A DNA stretch of 64,000 nt. It comes from Piscirickettsiaceae bacterium. GTDB taxonomy: Bacteria; Pseudomonadota; Gammaproteobacteria; Nitrosococcales; Methylophagaceae. The notes under the pieces were generated by a model. It saw nothing but the letters and a program-made list of their open reading frames with translations. It made no database searches and was not told the origin of the DNA. The translations under genes were made by a program, and so were the position numbers. Position 1 is the stretch's first letter; each line of letters begins with the position of its first letter. Shown in pieces: positions 56,793 through 64,000 of this stretch. The DNA lies in the NCBI GenBank assembly GCA_013215825.1, contig JABSQN010000001.1:588679-652678 (forward strand), given 5' to 3'.

Positions 56793-59216
56793 ATGTCGAA
56801 ACGATCGCAAACTATTGAAGACATCGCCAGTTATACCCGCAGCCTGATTGAATCGAGTTTAGATCCCCTAGTAACTATTGCAACAGATGGTGAAATAACG
56901 GATGTTAATTTAGCAACTGAACAAATTACGGGCTATTCAAAAAAAGAACTTATTGGCACTGACTTTGCCAATTACTTCACTGATTCTGCTAAAGCCACGG
57001 CGGGTTATTTAGAGGCCTATGAAAAGGGAAGTGTTCGTGATTACTATCTAGAGTTGAAACATAAAGGTGGGCATGTCACCCCTGTTTTATACAATGCCTC
57101 TGTCTATAAAGATAGCAAAGGTCAAGTCGTTGGTGTTTTTGCTGCCGCTCGTGATATTAGTCAGCAGATAGAAGCTGAAAAAATTCAATTATCTGATCGT
57201 GTTTTCCGTGAATCTCATGATGGTATTATTATTACAAATAGTCGTGGAATTATTGTTGATGTAAACCCCATGTTTAATCAAATAACAGGCTATAGCCGTG
57301 ATGAAGTTATTGGGAAAAATCCGAATATCCTCATCTCAGGAAAGCAAAGCTCAGAGTTTTATAGTGAGATGTGGGATGCTATAAATGAGGATGGTCATTG
57401 GCAAGGCGAGGTATGGAATCGCAAGAAAAATGGTGAACTGTATGCGGGGCTATTATCAATATCTTCGTTAGATGACAAAGGTGGTAAGACGTTACATTAT
57501 GTTGGAATCTTCTCTGATATTACTCGGAGCAAACAACAGCAAGAGAAGTTAGAGTTGATGGCACATTATGATGTGTTAACTAGCTTACCTAATAGAGCTC
57601 TTTTTGCAGATCGTTTTATCCAAGCTATTGCTCATAGTAAACGTCAAAAGTCATTATTAGCAGTTTGTTTTCTTGATTTAGATAATTTTAAACCTGTTAA
57701 TGATAATTATGGTCATAATGCTGGCGATCAATTATTGGTAGAAGTCGCAAAGCGTATTAAATCTAATATTAGAGTAGAAGATACGGTATCTCGCCAAGGA
57801 GGAGATGAATTTGCTCTTTTGCTAGGTGATCTGAAATCCCATGCGGAATGTGAACAAACTTTAGAACGAGTACATAAAGCGCTTTCTCAACCCTATATAA
57901 TCGACGGCCATGCTCACAATGTGACGGTATCGACAGGTGTCACGTTATATCCTCTTGACAATAGCGACATGGACACCTTGGTTCGGCATGCAGATCAAGC
58001 AATGTATGAAGCTAAGCAATTAGGTAGAAATCGTTACCAATTTTTTAATACGAAGCAAGATAAAGACGTGATACACAAGCATCACAGACTGGATGACATT
58101 CAACACGCATTAGAAAATAAAGAATTTGAGTTATATTACCAACCTAAAGTTAATATGAAAACAGGTGATGTATTTGGTGTTGAAGCATTAATTCGCTGGT
58201 TTCATCCTGAAAATGGATTAATCCCACCTTTAGATTTTTTGCCCATTACAGAAGGTTCGCCACTAGAAATTAATATAGGAAATTGGGTAATCGATCAAGC
58301 ACTGGCACAATCGCTTGAATGGCAGAAGCAGAATATATACTTAGAAATAAGTGTAAACATATCATCAAAACATCTAACATCATCATTATTTGTCGAGAAA
58401 TTAGGTGATGTATTAGCAAGATACCCATCTATTGACTCTAAATATTTACAACTAGAGATCTTAGAGAGTAGCGCTTTCGCTGATTTGGATGCTATCGGTA
58501 ACATTATTAGACTATGTAGACACAAATTAGGTGTCAATGTCGCTTTAGATGATTTTGGTACAGGTTATTCTTCGTTGACACATCTTAGAAACCTACCGGT
58601 TAATATCATAAAGATTGATCAATCTTTTGTCAGAGATATGCTAGATGATCCAAGTGATTACGCTATTATTGATGGTGTAATCGGACTTACAGAGTCTTTT
58701 AATAGGGATGTTATTGCAGAGGGTGTTGAAACGACCGAACATGGACTTATGCTGCTCGTAATGGGCTGTAGTAATGGTCAAGGATATGGAATTGCTAAGC
58801 CTATGCCTGCCAAAGAAGTGTCAGATTGGTTGAATCATTACATCCCTAATCAAGAATGGATTCTCTGTGGAAACGAGCACCGGACATTAAAAGAAAAAAG
58901 GTTTAAAATATTTACACTATCTACAGAACGCTGGACTAAAAGTTTTGAATCTTACATACATTCACCACCTGACACTGTTAAAAACTTACCAATAATGAAT
59001 AAGTTTAAATGCCCTTGTGGCATTTGGCTCCGACGAGCAGAGCAAGATTATTTATTTGAAGAAAGTTGGCTAGAAAAATTTAATGTATATCACGAACAAA
59101 TACATTTTTTAGCTAATAATTTGTTGGAGCAATATAACAATGGTGAAATTGATATTGCACGAGAAGGATTAAAACATCTTCAATTAGAATTTGAAAAGAT
59201 GAACTCTATTTATTAA
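56793..59216 (+). CDS. PAS-PAS-GGDEF-EAL protein with C-terminal CZB-like domain
   Basis: An 807-residue cytoplasmic c-di-GMP enzyme. PAS domains lie at about 15-125 and 135-250, and the GGDEF domain (RQGGDEFALLL) at about 260-420 keeps its catalytic motif. The EAL domain (VEALIRWFHP, NIS, ILESSA, DDFGTG, KID, EGVE) lies at about 435-685. Both activities look possible. The last 100 residues resemble a chemoreceptor zinc-binding (CZB) domain: C740 in CPCGIW, then H767-x-x-x-H771, at the 27-residue spacing known from E. coli DgcZ. The expected first His (HxxW) is Thr711 in TERW. The ATG at 56793 is preferred over a GTG four codons upstream. Confidence 0.9.
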   Translation: MSKRSQTIEDIASYTRSLIESSLDPLVTIATDGEITDVNLATEQITGYSKKELIGTDFANYFTDSAKATAGYLEAYEKGSVRDYYLELKHKGGHVTPVLYNASVYKDSKGQVVGVFAAARDISQQIEAEKIQLSDRVFRESHDGIIITNSRGIIVDVNPMFNQITGYSRDEVIGKNPNILISGKQSSEFYSEMWDAINEDGHWQGEVWNRKKNGELYAGLLSISSLDDKGGKTLHYVGIFSDITRSKQQQEKLELMAHYDVLTSLPNRALFADRFIQAIAHSKRQKSLLAVCFLDLDNFKPVNDNYGHNAGDQLLVEVAKRIKSNIRVEDTVSRQGGDEFALLLGDLKSHAECEQTLERVHKALSQPYIIDGHAHNVTVSTGVTLYPLDNSDMDTLVRHADQAMYEAKQLGRNRYQFFNTKQDKDVIHKHHRLDDIQHALENKEFELYYQPKVNMKTGDVFGVEALIRWFHPENGLIPPLDFLPITEGSPLEINIGNWVIDQALAQSLEWQKQNIYLEISVNISSKHLTSSLFVEKLGDVLARYPSIDSKYLQLEILESSAFADLDAIGNIIRLCRHKLGVNVALDDFGTGYSSLTHLRNLPVNIIKIDQSFVRDMLDDPSDYAIIDGVIGLTESFNRDVIAEGVETTEHGLMLLVMGCSNGQGYGIAKPMPAKEVSDWLNHYIPNQEWILCGNEHRTLKEKRFKIFTLSTERWTKSFESYIHSPPDTVKNLPIMNKFKCPCGIWLRRAEQDYLFEESWLEKFNVYHEQIHFLANNLLEQYNNGEIDIAREGLKHLQLEFEKMNSIY

Positions 59217-59483
59217 ACCTAAATTCAAGTCATCGCCCAGTAGATAAACGATTGCTTAGCTTATCCAAAGAGCTGCCATGGCCTTCATCAGTTAAAATCA
59301 CAAATTAGCTATAAATTTCCACGATAGTATGAAAGTAATAGTGAACAGGGGGACGGGAAGTGTTGATTACAAAGCATACAAGCTAACCGTTGTACCTGAG
59401 ACATTATGTGTCAATGATGATAGGCCAATCTTGATTCTGCTTCGTAAATGTCTTAGGCTCTTGAAGGTTTCACGAAAGCAATA

Positions 59484-59517
59484 AAAAGCCTCAGTAGAAT
59501 AAACTACTGGGGCTTTT
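59484..59517. terminator. Strong terminator-like hairpin
   Basis: AAAAGCCTCAGTAG (59484-59497) pairs with CTACTGGGGCTTTT (59504-59517), with one G-T pair and a six-base loop, giving A and T runs at either side. It lies about 270 bases after the GGDEF-EAL gene and directly before gene debris, so its original gene may be gone. Confidence 0.7.
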
Positions 59518-59748
59518 ATATATCTGGAGACGGAGATAGGGCTTGAAGCTGGTACTGCTATCAGGAAGACTGCTGAGAAGTTGAAGATTGCAGTATCAAC
59601 AGTACAACCTATCAAGAAGGCTTCATGTTGAAAGGGTAGCATCAGTTGCATTGACCGGTTGAATCCACAGCCAAAAGCGGTCATTGAACTTATAAATGTC
59701 AGTCATGAAATTAAAAGTTTTTACTCTAAGCCAAATATCTTTGGCTAA
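59518..59748 (+). pseudogene. Relic of a helix-turn-helix protein, interrupted by a stop
   Basis: One frame reads LETEIGLEAGTAIRKTAEKL, then KIAVSTVQPIKKASC, a TGA at 59629-59631, and CIDRLNPQPKAVIELINVSH up to a TAA at 59746-59748. The first part has helix-turn-helix character like a transposase N-terminus. The second part shares CIDRLNPQ-x-KAV with a fragment on the minus strand at 60394-60430. I cannot name the family. There is no start codon with a ribosome site. Confidence 0.4.
59647..59683 (+). repeat. Inverted repeat copy 1 (CIDRLNPQ-coding fragment)
   Basis: These 37 bases match the reverse complement of 60394-60430 with four mismatches. In frame they encode CIDRLNPQPKAV. They lie inside the interrupted helix-turn-helix relic. 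Confidence 0.75.
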
Positions 59749-59901
59749 GAGTGCTTATCTCAAGGTTAAAAATAGGATCTGACGCGAAGTACTGCTCTGA
59801 CATCTTCATGAAATCCAGATGATTAAAAAGCGACCACTGAGCCATTGGCTTGACTTCAACTTAATATAAATAATTATACTGGTTGACCTGAATCTATTGA
59901 T
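59749..59901. other. Non-coding gap in the debris region
   Basis: No gene is visible. A near-perfect hairpin, ACTCTAAGCCAA (59723-59734) with TTGGCTAAGAGT (59741-59752), overlaps its left edge. There is no T-run after it. Confidence 0.4.
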
Positions 59902-60120
59902 TTATGCCTTAGCATTAAACGCCGAATGACGGCGATCAGATGATACTCGTTGCTCAATTTGTCTTTTAGATTGCTTAGCTTTTCTACGTGTTGGCGATAA
60001 ACGTCGCTCCATAGCTTTTACTGCTTTATTTTCATTAGTAATACTGTGAAAGCGTACAGAATTGGGGGGCGATGTCGAAGTAATTATCGGCTTTATATAT
60101 TGTTTCGGTATATTTATCAT
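59902..60120 (-). CDS. Small Arg-rich protein with ERR-DRR motifs
   Basis: A 72-residue protein. It has an N-terminal MINIPKQYIKPIITS and a basic C-terminal half with ERRLSPTRRK and VSSDRRHSAFN. Repeated E/D-R-R motifs of this sort occur in small proteins of many gammaproteobacteria, whose function I do not know. The ATG at 60120 has GGA seven bases upstream; a TTG four codons earlier is possible. It lies between the two 37-base inverted repeats in a region of gene fragments, but its own frame is intact. Confidence 0.55.
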   Translation of the reverse strand: MINIPKQYIKPIITSTSPPNSVRFHSITNENKAVKAMERRLSPTRRKAKQSKRQIEQRVSSDRRHSAFNAKA

Positions 60121-60393
60121 AAAGATGTCCAAATAAAATCATTCAAATTCTATATCGGTTAAAAAACAAACAACTTTAGTTATTACATGAACTTAATAGT
60201 TTTTCAGTAAGTCTGATCCGAGGGTGAATAGGTTGTTAGGCCGTGTTAATCCAATAGCCAAGAGGCATTTATAAAGTGAATACCATCAGGCCATTGCTTT
60301 GAATAATTAGACCTTTCTCGCCACTGAACCTTTACTTTATCGAGCAAATTTCCAATTATGGAGAATATTTTTCCTGAAATATAATAATCTAAC

Positions 60394-60430
60394 TGACCGC
60401 TTTGAGTTGTGGATTCAACCGGTCGATGCA
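60394..60430 (-). repeat. Inverted repeat copy 2 (CIDRLNPQ-coding fragment)
   Basis: The minus strand encodes CIDRLNPQLKAVS and then a TAG. It matches 59647-59683 at 33 of 37 bases and is fused to the broken end of the IS3-type transposase at about 60435. Confidence 0.75.
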
Positions 60431-60435
60431 ATATG

Positions 60436-61092
60436 GCAGTTTTCACGACGACTTATTGAGGGTGGTAGGTTATGCTTTTTTAGAAAGGCCGAGTAATGAG
60501 CACTACCATATTGACGACTTTGATCGCTATGCACCATCAGCTCTGATATAGGTTGGCGTTGATATCCGGCCATAAGTCGTGCTTTTATTACTAAATGCTT
60601 ATCCATACATTGAACCATCGACCAGCTCACGATCCATCTGGAGAATAAATCCATCACCGTAGCAACATACAAGAAACCTTCATACGTTCGAATATTAGGT
60701 AATATCACCCACCCAAACCTGATTAGGTGTAGGTGGATTAAATTGACGAGATAATAAATTATCAGCCACCTTAGAGGGTTTGCCACCTGTAAACTGTCGT
60801 TGTTTATAGCCAATTTGGGCTATTAACTTATTCTGACGCATAATCTTTGTTACACGGTTAACACTGCACAGTTCACCCGCTTCACGTAAGTCTTGATGGA
60901 TCCATGGGCTACCATAAGTGCCACCACTGGCAATATAAAATTCCTTGATAATCCTAAGCAACCGCTTATCTTCAATAGCTCTATCGCTCATCGGTTTTTT
61001 TAACCAGGCATAAAAACCACTCCGATGTGATTTAAAGATTCGGCACATGGATAATACTGAAAATTCACTTTGATTATCGCGAATGAAGCCGT
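60436..61092 (-). pseudogene. IS3-family transposase OrfB (frameshifted and truncated)
   Basis: The integrase-type transposase begins RVKYGFIRDN with the usual MCRIFKSHRSGFYAWLKKP. The first catalytic Asp is in VWVGDIT. One extra base at about 60696 creates a TAA there. The frame continues as IRTYEGFLYVATVMDLFSRW, and the second catalytic Asp is in MVHSDQSRQYGS. The protein is cut after SRREN, before the catalytic Glu, so it cannot be active. Confidence 0.88.
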
Positions 61093-61095
61093 ACT

Positions 61096-61379
61096 TTACT
61101 CTGGATTGTTGGCAAAGTACCTTGCGGCCTTTTTTAGAATATCTCGCTCCTCCTCACTCGTTTAAGTTCTGCTTCAAGTTTGGCAATTTTTAACCGATCA
61201 TCCGATGATTGAACTCGTTTGAGTTCATTTGATAACTGGCTTCGCCAGTGATATAAGGTTTTTGTACTAATCCTTAACCGTTCTGACACGTCATAAACTG
61301 AATAACCACGATCAGTTACTTGTTTGACGGCTTCAATCTTAAACTCTTGGGTATAACGTTTTTCTTTGCTCTTAAACAC
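61096..61379 (-). pseudogene. IS3-family OrfA (frameshifted near its end)
   Basis: It starts at GTG 61379 (FKSKEKRYTQEFKIEAVKQV) and contains the helix-turn-helix YSVYDVSERLRISTKTLYHW and a leucine-rich coiled coil. The main frame ends early at 61134 (VRRSEIF). The expected end (EEERDILKKAARYFANNPE) is present in another frame down to 61096, so a one- or two-base indel occurred near 61155. The AAAAAAG slip sequence typical of OrfA/OrfB fusion is still visible. Confidence 0.85.
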
Positions 61380-61453
61380 CTCTGTTTAAAGTTACATTGT
61401 AACTATTAAAAGTGTCTAGCAAAATCTGGGAAGTCCATGGTTCTTTAAATTTA

Positions 61454-61526
61454 TTATGCGTAGACAGTAATGTTTCGTCCTTTTTCTTTTGCCTCATAAA
61501 GTGCCTTGTCGGCACGAGAAATGACC
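61454..61526 (-). pseudogene. C-terminal fragment of a GGDEF-domain protein
   Basis: The minus strand reads SVISRADKALYEAKEKGRN followed by ITVYA and a stop. This is the standard end of diguanylate cyclase domains (R-A-D-x-A-L-Y-x-A-K-x-x-G-R-N). Everything upstream of it is missing, replaced at about 61527 by a transposase fragment. Confidence 0.85.
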
Positions 61527-61634
61527 GATAGTTGGATAGTGGAATATAATTATGAGCGACCGAACCAGTCACTTAATGATCTGCCACCAAAAATATATGA
61601 ACAATTAAACAGGGAAAACTCGACCAAATATTGA
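61527..61634 (+). pseudogene. IS3-family transposase OrfB C-terminal fragment
   Basis: The frame reads WIVEYNYERPNQSLNDLPPK then IYEQLNRENSTKY and a TGA, matching the end of IS3-type transposases (W-x-x-x-Y-N-x-x-R-P-x-x-S-L). It is not part of the element at 60436-61437, which lies on the other strand. Confidence 0.82.
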
Positions 61635-61646
61635 CCGAAATAAGGG

Positions 61647-61847
61647 ATGCTTACAGGCGATGCATTACTTGCTGGCATTGGTCTTACTATGAGCCTTTTT
61701 ATTACTACATTGGCCTTTATTGATGCTGAACTGCTTGCAACCGCCCGTTTAGCCATCATTATAGGTTCATTTCTATCAGCTATCGTCGGGTTAGTTGTGT
61801 TATGTCAAGTTAATAAGATAAAAGAGCGAGATGAAAATGCTATCTAG
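61647..61847 (+). pseudogene. C-terminal fragment of Na+/H+ antiporter NhaA
   Basis: The 66 codons encode GDALLAGIGLTMSLFITTLA and a following hydrophobic helix, the last two membrane segments of NhaA, with a short charged tail. The first 300 or so residues are missing. The stop overlaps the start of the next broken gene. The gene was probably lost by the rearrangement that brought in the transposase fragments. Confidence 0.78.
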
Positions 61848-62094
61848 TCACTATATTTGGTTACTTTGGTCAAGCGAGTTTTTAGTTCTATCGGGACTGG
61901 TTTATTTGGTCTTTTCTGAACATCGTAGGGCAATGTGGTGAACGAGAGTGTTTACGGCTCCATTCTGGTTGACGGAACCTTTATTTGTACCTGATTATTG
62001 GATACCACCAAGTCTATTTTATTTAGCTGTGACTACTGGATTCAATATTGAAAGTTTGATTTTCTGCTTTGGTATCGGTGGTGTAGGCTCTTAA
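61837..62094 (+). pseudogene. Lycopene-cyclase-domain membrane protein, interrupted by TGA
   Basis: From the ATG at 61837 the frame encodes MLSSHYIWLLWSSEFLVLSG and more, reaching a TGA at 61939-61941. The same frame continues as FTAPFWLTEPLFVPDYWIPP and TGFNIESLIFCFGIGGVGS to a TAA at 62092-62094. The second part resembles bacterial lycopene-cyclase-domain proteins, which are usually longer. It is thus both interrupted and truncated. A sequencing error at the TGA is possible, but the protein would still be short. Confidence 0.65.
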
Positions 62095-62209
62095 CCATTT
62101 TCTTACATTCTTCAAGAGTAGGATTTACATACCAATAGGATATTTCTTAAGGTGCCAGTTAATTTGGCACTAGTACTTTTATTCATAGCTAATCTATAGC
62201 TAAAGAATT

Positions 62210-62236
62210 GGAGCCACCACGGCGAATGATGGCTCC
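62210..62236 (-). terminator. Weak candidate terminator for the His-rich gene
   Basis: GGAGCCA (62210-62216) pairs with TGGCTCC (62230-62236) around a 13-base loop, just past the end of the minus-strand His-rich gene. The T-run after it (ATTCTTT) is poor. Confidence 0.35.
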
Positions 62237-62297
62237 CTTAATCTCAAAATTACTGAGGTTAAATGCGGAAATACCCTTTACTTAAAAGTGATAAAAC

Positions 62298-62495
62298 TCA
62301 TTTCGTTTTTTGATGATCATGGCGTTTCTTTTTTGTATCGGCCTCTACTGATTGTTCTGATTCTGAAGTCATTTTTTTATCCATTTGTGTCGTTGCAGTT
62401 GAGTGCTTATGCTTATGCTCATGAGTATTTTCAGTTGCAAATGTAATTCCTGAGTTGATTAAAAGCACAGCCAAAACTAAAAGAGTTTTTGTCAT
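62298..62495 (-). CDS. Small His-rich exported protein, likely metal-binding
   Basis: A 65-residue protein with a signal peptide (KTLLVLAVLLINSGITFA, cleaved near residue 20). The mature part is highly polar and rich in His, Lys and Glu (ENTHEHKHKHS; KKKRHDHQK). AGAGGAAT precedes the ATG. Such peptides often bind copper, nickel or zinc in the periplasm, and a metal-efflux type TolC gene starts less than 1 kb away. Specificity is unknown. Confidence 0.7.
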   Translation of the reverse strand: MTKTLLVLAVLLINSGITFATENTHEHKHKHSTATTQMDKKMTSESEQSVEADTKKKRHDHQKTK

Positions 62496-62641
62496 CGTAG
62501 TATTCCTCTAAATATTAAAAGTGATTGTTTAACAACAAGATATATCTTACACACTGTTCCATGTCAGTAAAATGACTCAATAATTACAGAAATGTAATTA
62601 ATTATAAGGTTGGGAAATTACTCGGCTTTTAATGCTCTAGC

Positions 62642-62712
62642 TCACCATGAATAGTAAACTGCAGGCAAAATAAGTAAAGTCAGAAAGCAGCACTAACTGT
62701 ATTTCCTACCAT
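62642..62712 (-). pseudogene. Relic of the C-terminus of a heavy-metal RND pump
   Basis: The minus strand reads MVGNTVSAAF and, after a one-base shift, TLLILPAVYYSW and a stop. This fits the last membrane helix of CzcA/CusA-type pumps (x-S-A-x-L-T-L-L-x-L-P-A-x-Y). Only some 24 codons remain. The match is short. Confidence 0.4.
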
Positions 62713-63254
62713 AAGAAGTGTTAATACGGCTCATCAACAATGTCCATAACGCAGTATCATCACGAGCGAACACGTCGTACTACAGCGTATCGAAAAACAT
62801 CTCAATTAGTGTTTGGTCGGCACGGCCCTTTTAGACAAAACTGATACGAATATTTACAGACTTTTGTAAATACCTTATCCCTCTTTAAATGAGTATCGAC
62901 TTTAACTTGGAGTAGGGTTCTTTTAAAGTAATAAGTAAGTTTTTCTCCAAATTCATATTCTGTTTGCCCATCTTTTAAAACTGTACAGTCGTATAAATCT
63001 AACCACAAGTCTATATGATGTAACTTGTCTCAAACATGACAAACACATGACGATTTTGTAATCTACAAATAGTGGAATCAGTGCTTCTTTCTGTGCTTTA
63101 ATTGGAACCACAGATAACCTTTTGAGAAAAAACTTTATGAAGACAGTAATCGACATTGTCGTGTTGCCTAAAGGCGGAAACTGTACGTTATCGCCAGCTG
63201 ACGTGTCCAGCCAGCCGTATTGGGCGACATCAAAAAATCGTATGGTGAACAACC
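62713..63254. other. Gene-poor stretch before the efflux gene
   Basis: Open frames of 68 and 142 codons on the minus strand and short ones on the plus strand are present, but none shows a family, a ribosome site or good composition. The right part (from about 63130) is richer in G+C than most of the window, like the efflux gene that follows. The promoter for that gene should lie here. Confidence 0.4.
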
Positions 63255-64000
63255 ATGGTTTTACGTAAACAATCGCTGAGAAACGCGTTACGAAACTACT
63301 CGCAAGGCTATTCGCGACATAAGGTGACTCTCCGACCTTTTTTATTGCGCTCTGTAATAGGTCTCTGTATTTACCTTGCAAGCTCTATTTTATATACGAA
63401 TACCGCGAGTGCAAGTGAAGGCGTCGTTGAGAATATCTTGCGTGTGAGCGAGGCCGTTGAAATCGCTGTTAGTGATAGTCCGAACCTTGCCGAAATGCAG
63501 GCGCGCTATGCTGCTTTGGCGGAAATTCCATCTCAAGTAGGAACATTGCCCGATCCAACAATAAGTTTTAATGCGATGAATTTTCCTGTTGATAGCTTTG
63601 ATCGAGATCAGGAAGCTATGACGCAGTTACAGGTTGGTTTTAGCCAAGAATTTCCTTTTCCTGGAAAATTGGGTTTGCGAGAGGAAGCGGCTGAGTTCGA
63701 TGCGAAAGCCGCATTACATTCTGTAGAAGAAGTGCGATTGCAACTCATCAATAATGTGAAAAGAAAATGGTGGCAACTGTATTATCTTGATCGCGCCCTA
63801 GAGACGGTTGATAACAACCAAATGCTATTACGCCAGTTTATCACGGTTGCCAAAACCAAATACGAAACTGGGGAAGGTTTGCAACAGGATGTATTGCTGG
63901 CTCAATTGGAACTGTCCAAATTAATAGATCAGAGGATTCAGGTACTAGCTATACGACGCAATCAGGCTATAGGCTTAAACATTCTGATGGATAAAACGCC
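63255..64000 (+). CDS. TolC-family outer-membrane efflux protein (CusC/CzcC-like), partial
   Basis: The frame is open from the ATG at 63255 to the window edge (248 codons). A basic N-terminus and a hydrophobic export segment at about residues 28-50 (FLLRSVIGLCIYLASSIL) precede the OEP repeat: ILRVSEAVEIAVSDSPNLAE, then GTLPDPTISFNAMNFP and QVGFSQEFPFPGKLGLREEA. This L-P-D-P and F-P-F-P-G-K-L pattern is typical of heavy-metal CusC/CzcC-type channels. The next genes, outside the window, are expected to be the membrane-fusion protein and RND pump. The unusually long N-terminus leaves the start uncertain. Confidence 0.88.
   Translation, partial: MVLRKQSLRNALRNYSQGYSRHKVTLRPFLLRSVIGLCIYLASSILYTNTASASEGVVENILRVSEAVEIAVSDSPNLAEMQARYAALAEIPSQVGTLPDPTISFNAMNFPVDSFDRDQEAMTQLQVGFSQEFPFPGKLGLREEAAEFDAKAALHSVEEVRLQLINNVKRKWWQLYYLDRALETVDNNQMLLRQFITVAKTKYETGEGLQQDVLLAQLELSKLIDQRIQVLAIRRNQAIGLNILMDKT

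Larger units (their letters stand above)
60436..61437 (-). mobile_element. Degenerate, left-truncated IS3-family insertion sequence
   Basis: The element runs leftwards from its start at 61437, where the minus strand reads TGGACTTCCCAGATTTTGCT, a plausible IS3-type terminal repeat beginning with TG. It carries orfA and orfB, both with broken frames. The far end is lost: the transposase stops in the middle of its conserved SRRENC motif at about 60436 and joins unrelated DNA. Confidence 0.85.

Noticed and set aside
59367-59684. A 105-residue minus-strand reading
   Set aside because: It includes the terminator-like hairpin and lies antisense to the helix-turn-helix relic; no family is recognisable.
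60246-60446. A 66-residue minus-strand reading overlapping the end of the IS3 element
   Set aside because: It crosses the fusion point between transposase and foreign DNA in a different frame, so it is an accident of the junction.
62740-62844. A 34-codon plus-strand reading (starts MSITQYHHERTRR)
   Set aside because: It looks protein-like but is too short, has no ribosome site and overlaps another weak reading; left as unresolved.
62802-63008. A 68-residue minus-strand reading in the gap before the efflux gene
   Set aside because: The composition is acceptable, but I see no family, no ribosome site and no neighbour that supports it, so it is not called.
62953-63381. A 142-residue minus-strand reading
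   Set aside because: It runs antisense across the start of the TolC-like gene and shows no family features.

Overview
The window is bacterial chromosome from a gammaproteobacterium of low G+C content (about 40% by eye). The gene order (surE-pcm-yqaA-nlpD, prfB-lysS, alaC-hom-thrC, rdgB-rph/yicC, gmk-rpoZ-spoT-ridA-recG, ubiC-ubiA, uvrC-pgsA) and the ubiquinone and class II LysRS genes fit that class. I suspect a Thiotrichales-type marine lineage such as Methylophaga or Cycloclasticus, but the sequence does not let me fix the genus.

Layout. 1-2461: end of an MCE-type lipid ABC transporter operon (permease, ATPase, MCE protein, lipoprotein). 2537-8135: surE, pcm, yqaA, nlpD, a small palindromic element where rpoS often lies, prfB with its programmed +1 frameshift, and lysS. 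8223-13286: an HDOD protein, then alaC, hom, thrC and a small membrane protein. 13352-18507 (minus strand): serC, a MOSC protein, a small exported protein, hemW, a lipoprotein, rdgB and rph. 18603-38796: yicC and gmk-rpoZ-spoT-ridA-recG-ubiC-ubiA, with a complete chemotaxis cluster of about 11.4 kb (19854-31238) between yicC and gmk. 38821-41119: a soluble chemoreceptor-like protein, a diiron ODP-like protein overlapping it, and an exported nuclease. 41238-41583: fragments of two insertion sequences. 41668-46999 (minus): a hybrid sensor kinase overlapping a hemerythrin-receiver-EAL response regulator. 47197-56697: fructosamine kinase, rpiA, peroxiredoxin, mfd, uvrC, pgsA, tRNA-Gly and two small unknown genes. 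56793-59216: a PAS-PAS-GGDEF-EAL-CZB protein. 59217-62720: gene debris (IS3 pieces, a GGDEF tail, an nhaA tail, a lycopene-cyclase-domain gene with a stop, an RND-pump tail). 62298-64000: a His-rich exported peptide and the start of a TolC-type efflux gene, which runs off the right edge.

The strongest theme is environmental sensing. The chemotaxis cluster has cheY, a STAS protein, cheA, cheW, cheR, cheD, cheB, two transmembrane receptors and a third receptor-like protein. That third protein carries a C-terminal DxxxQ motif like the catalytic motif of the CheY-P phosphatase CheZ, and no cheZ is present in the window. About 7.6 kb downstream is a possible oxygen/iron input to chemotaxis: an ODP-like diiron protein translationally linked to a protein with two receptor-tip-like segments. 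Next to it is a c-di-GMP phosphodiesterase whose output domain is joined to an intact hemerythrin domain. Together these suggest that oxygen or redox state is read into both chemotaxis and c-di-GMP. This link is inferred from motifs and context and has not been demonstrated.
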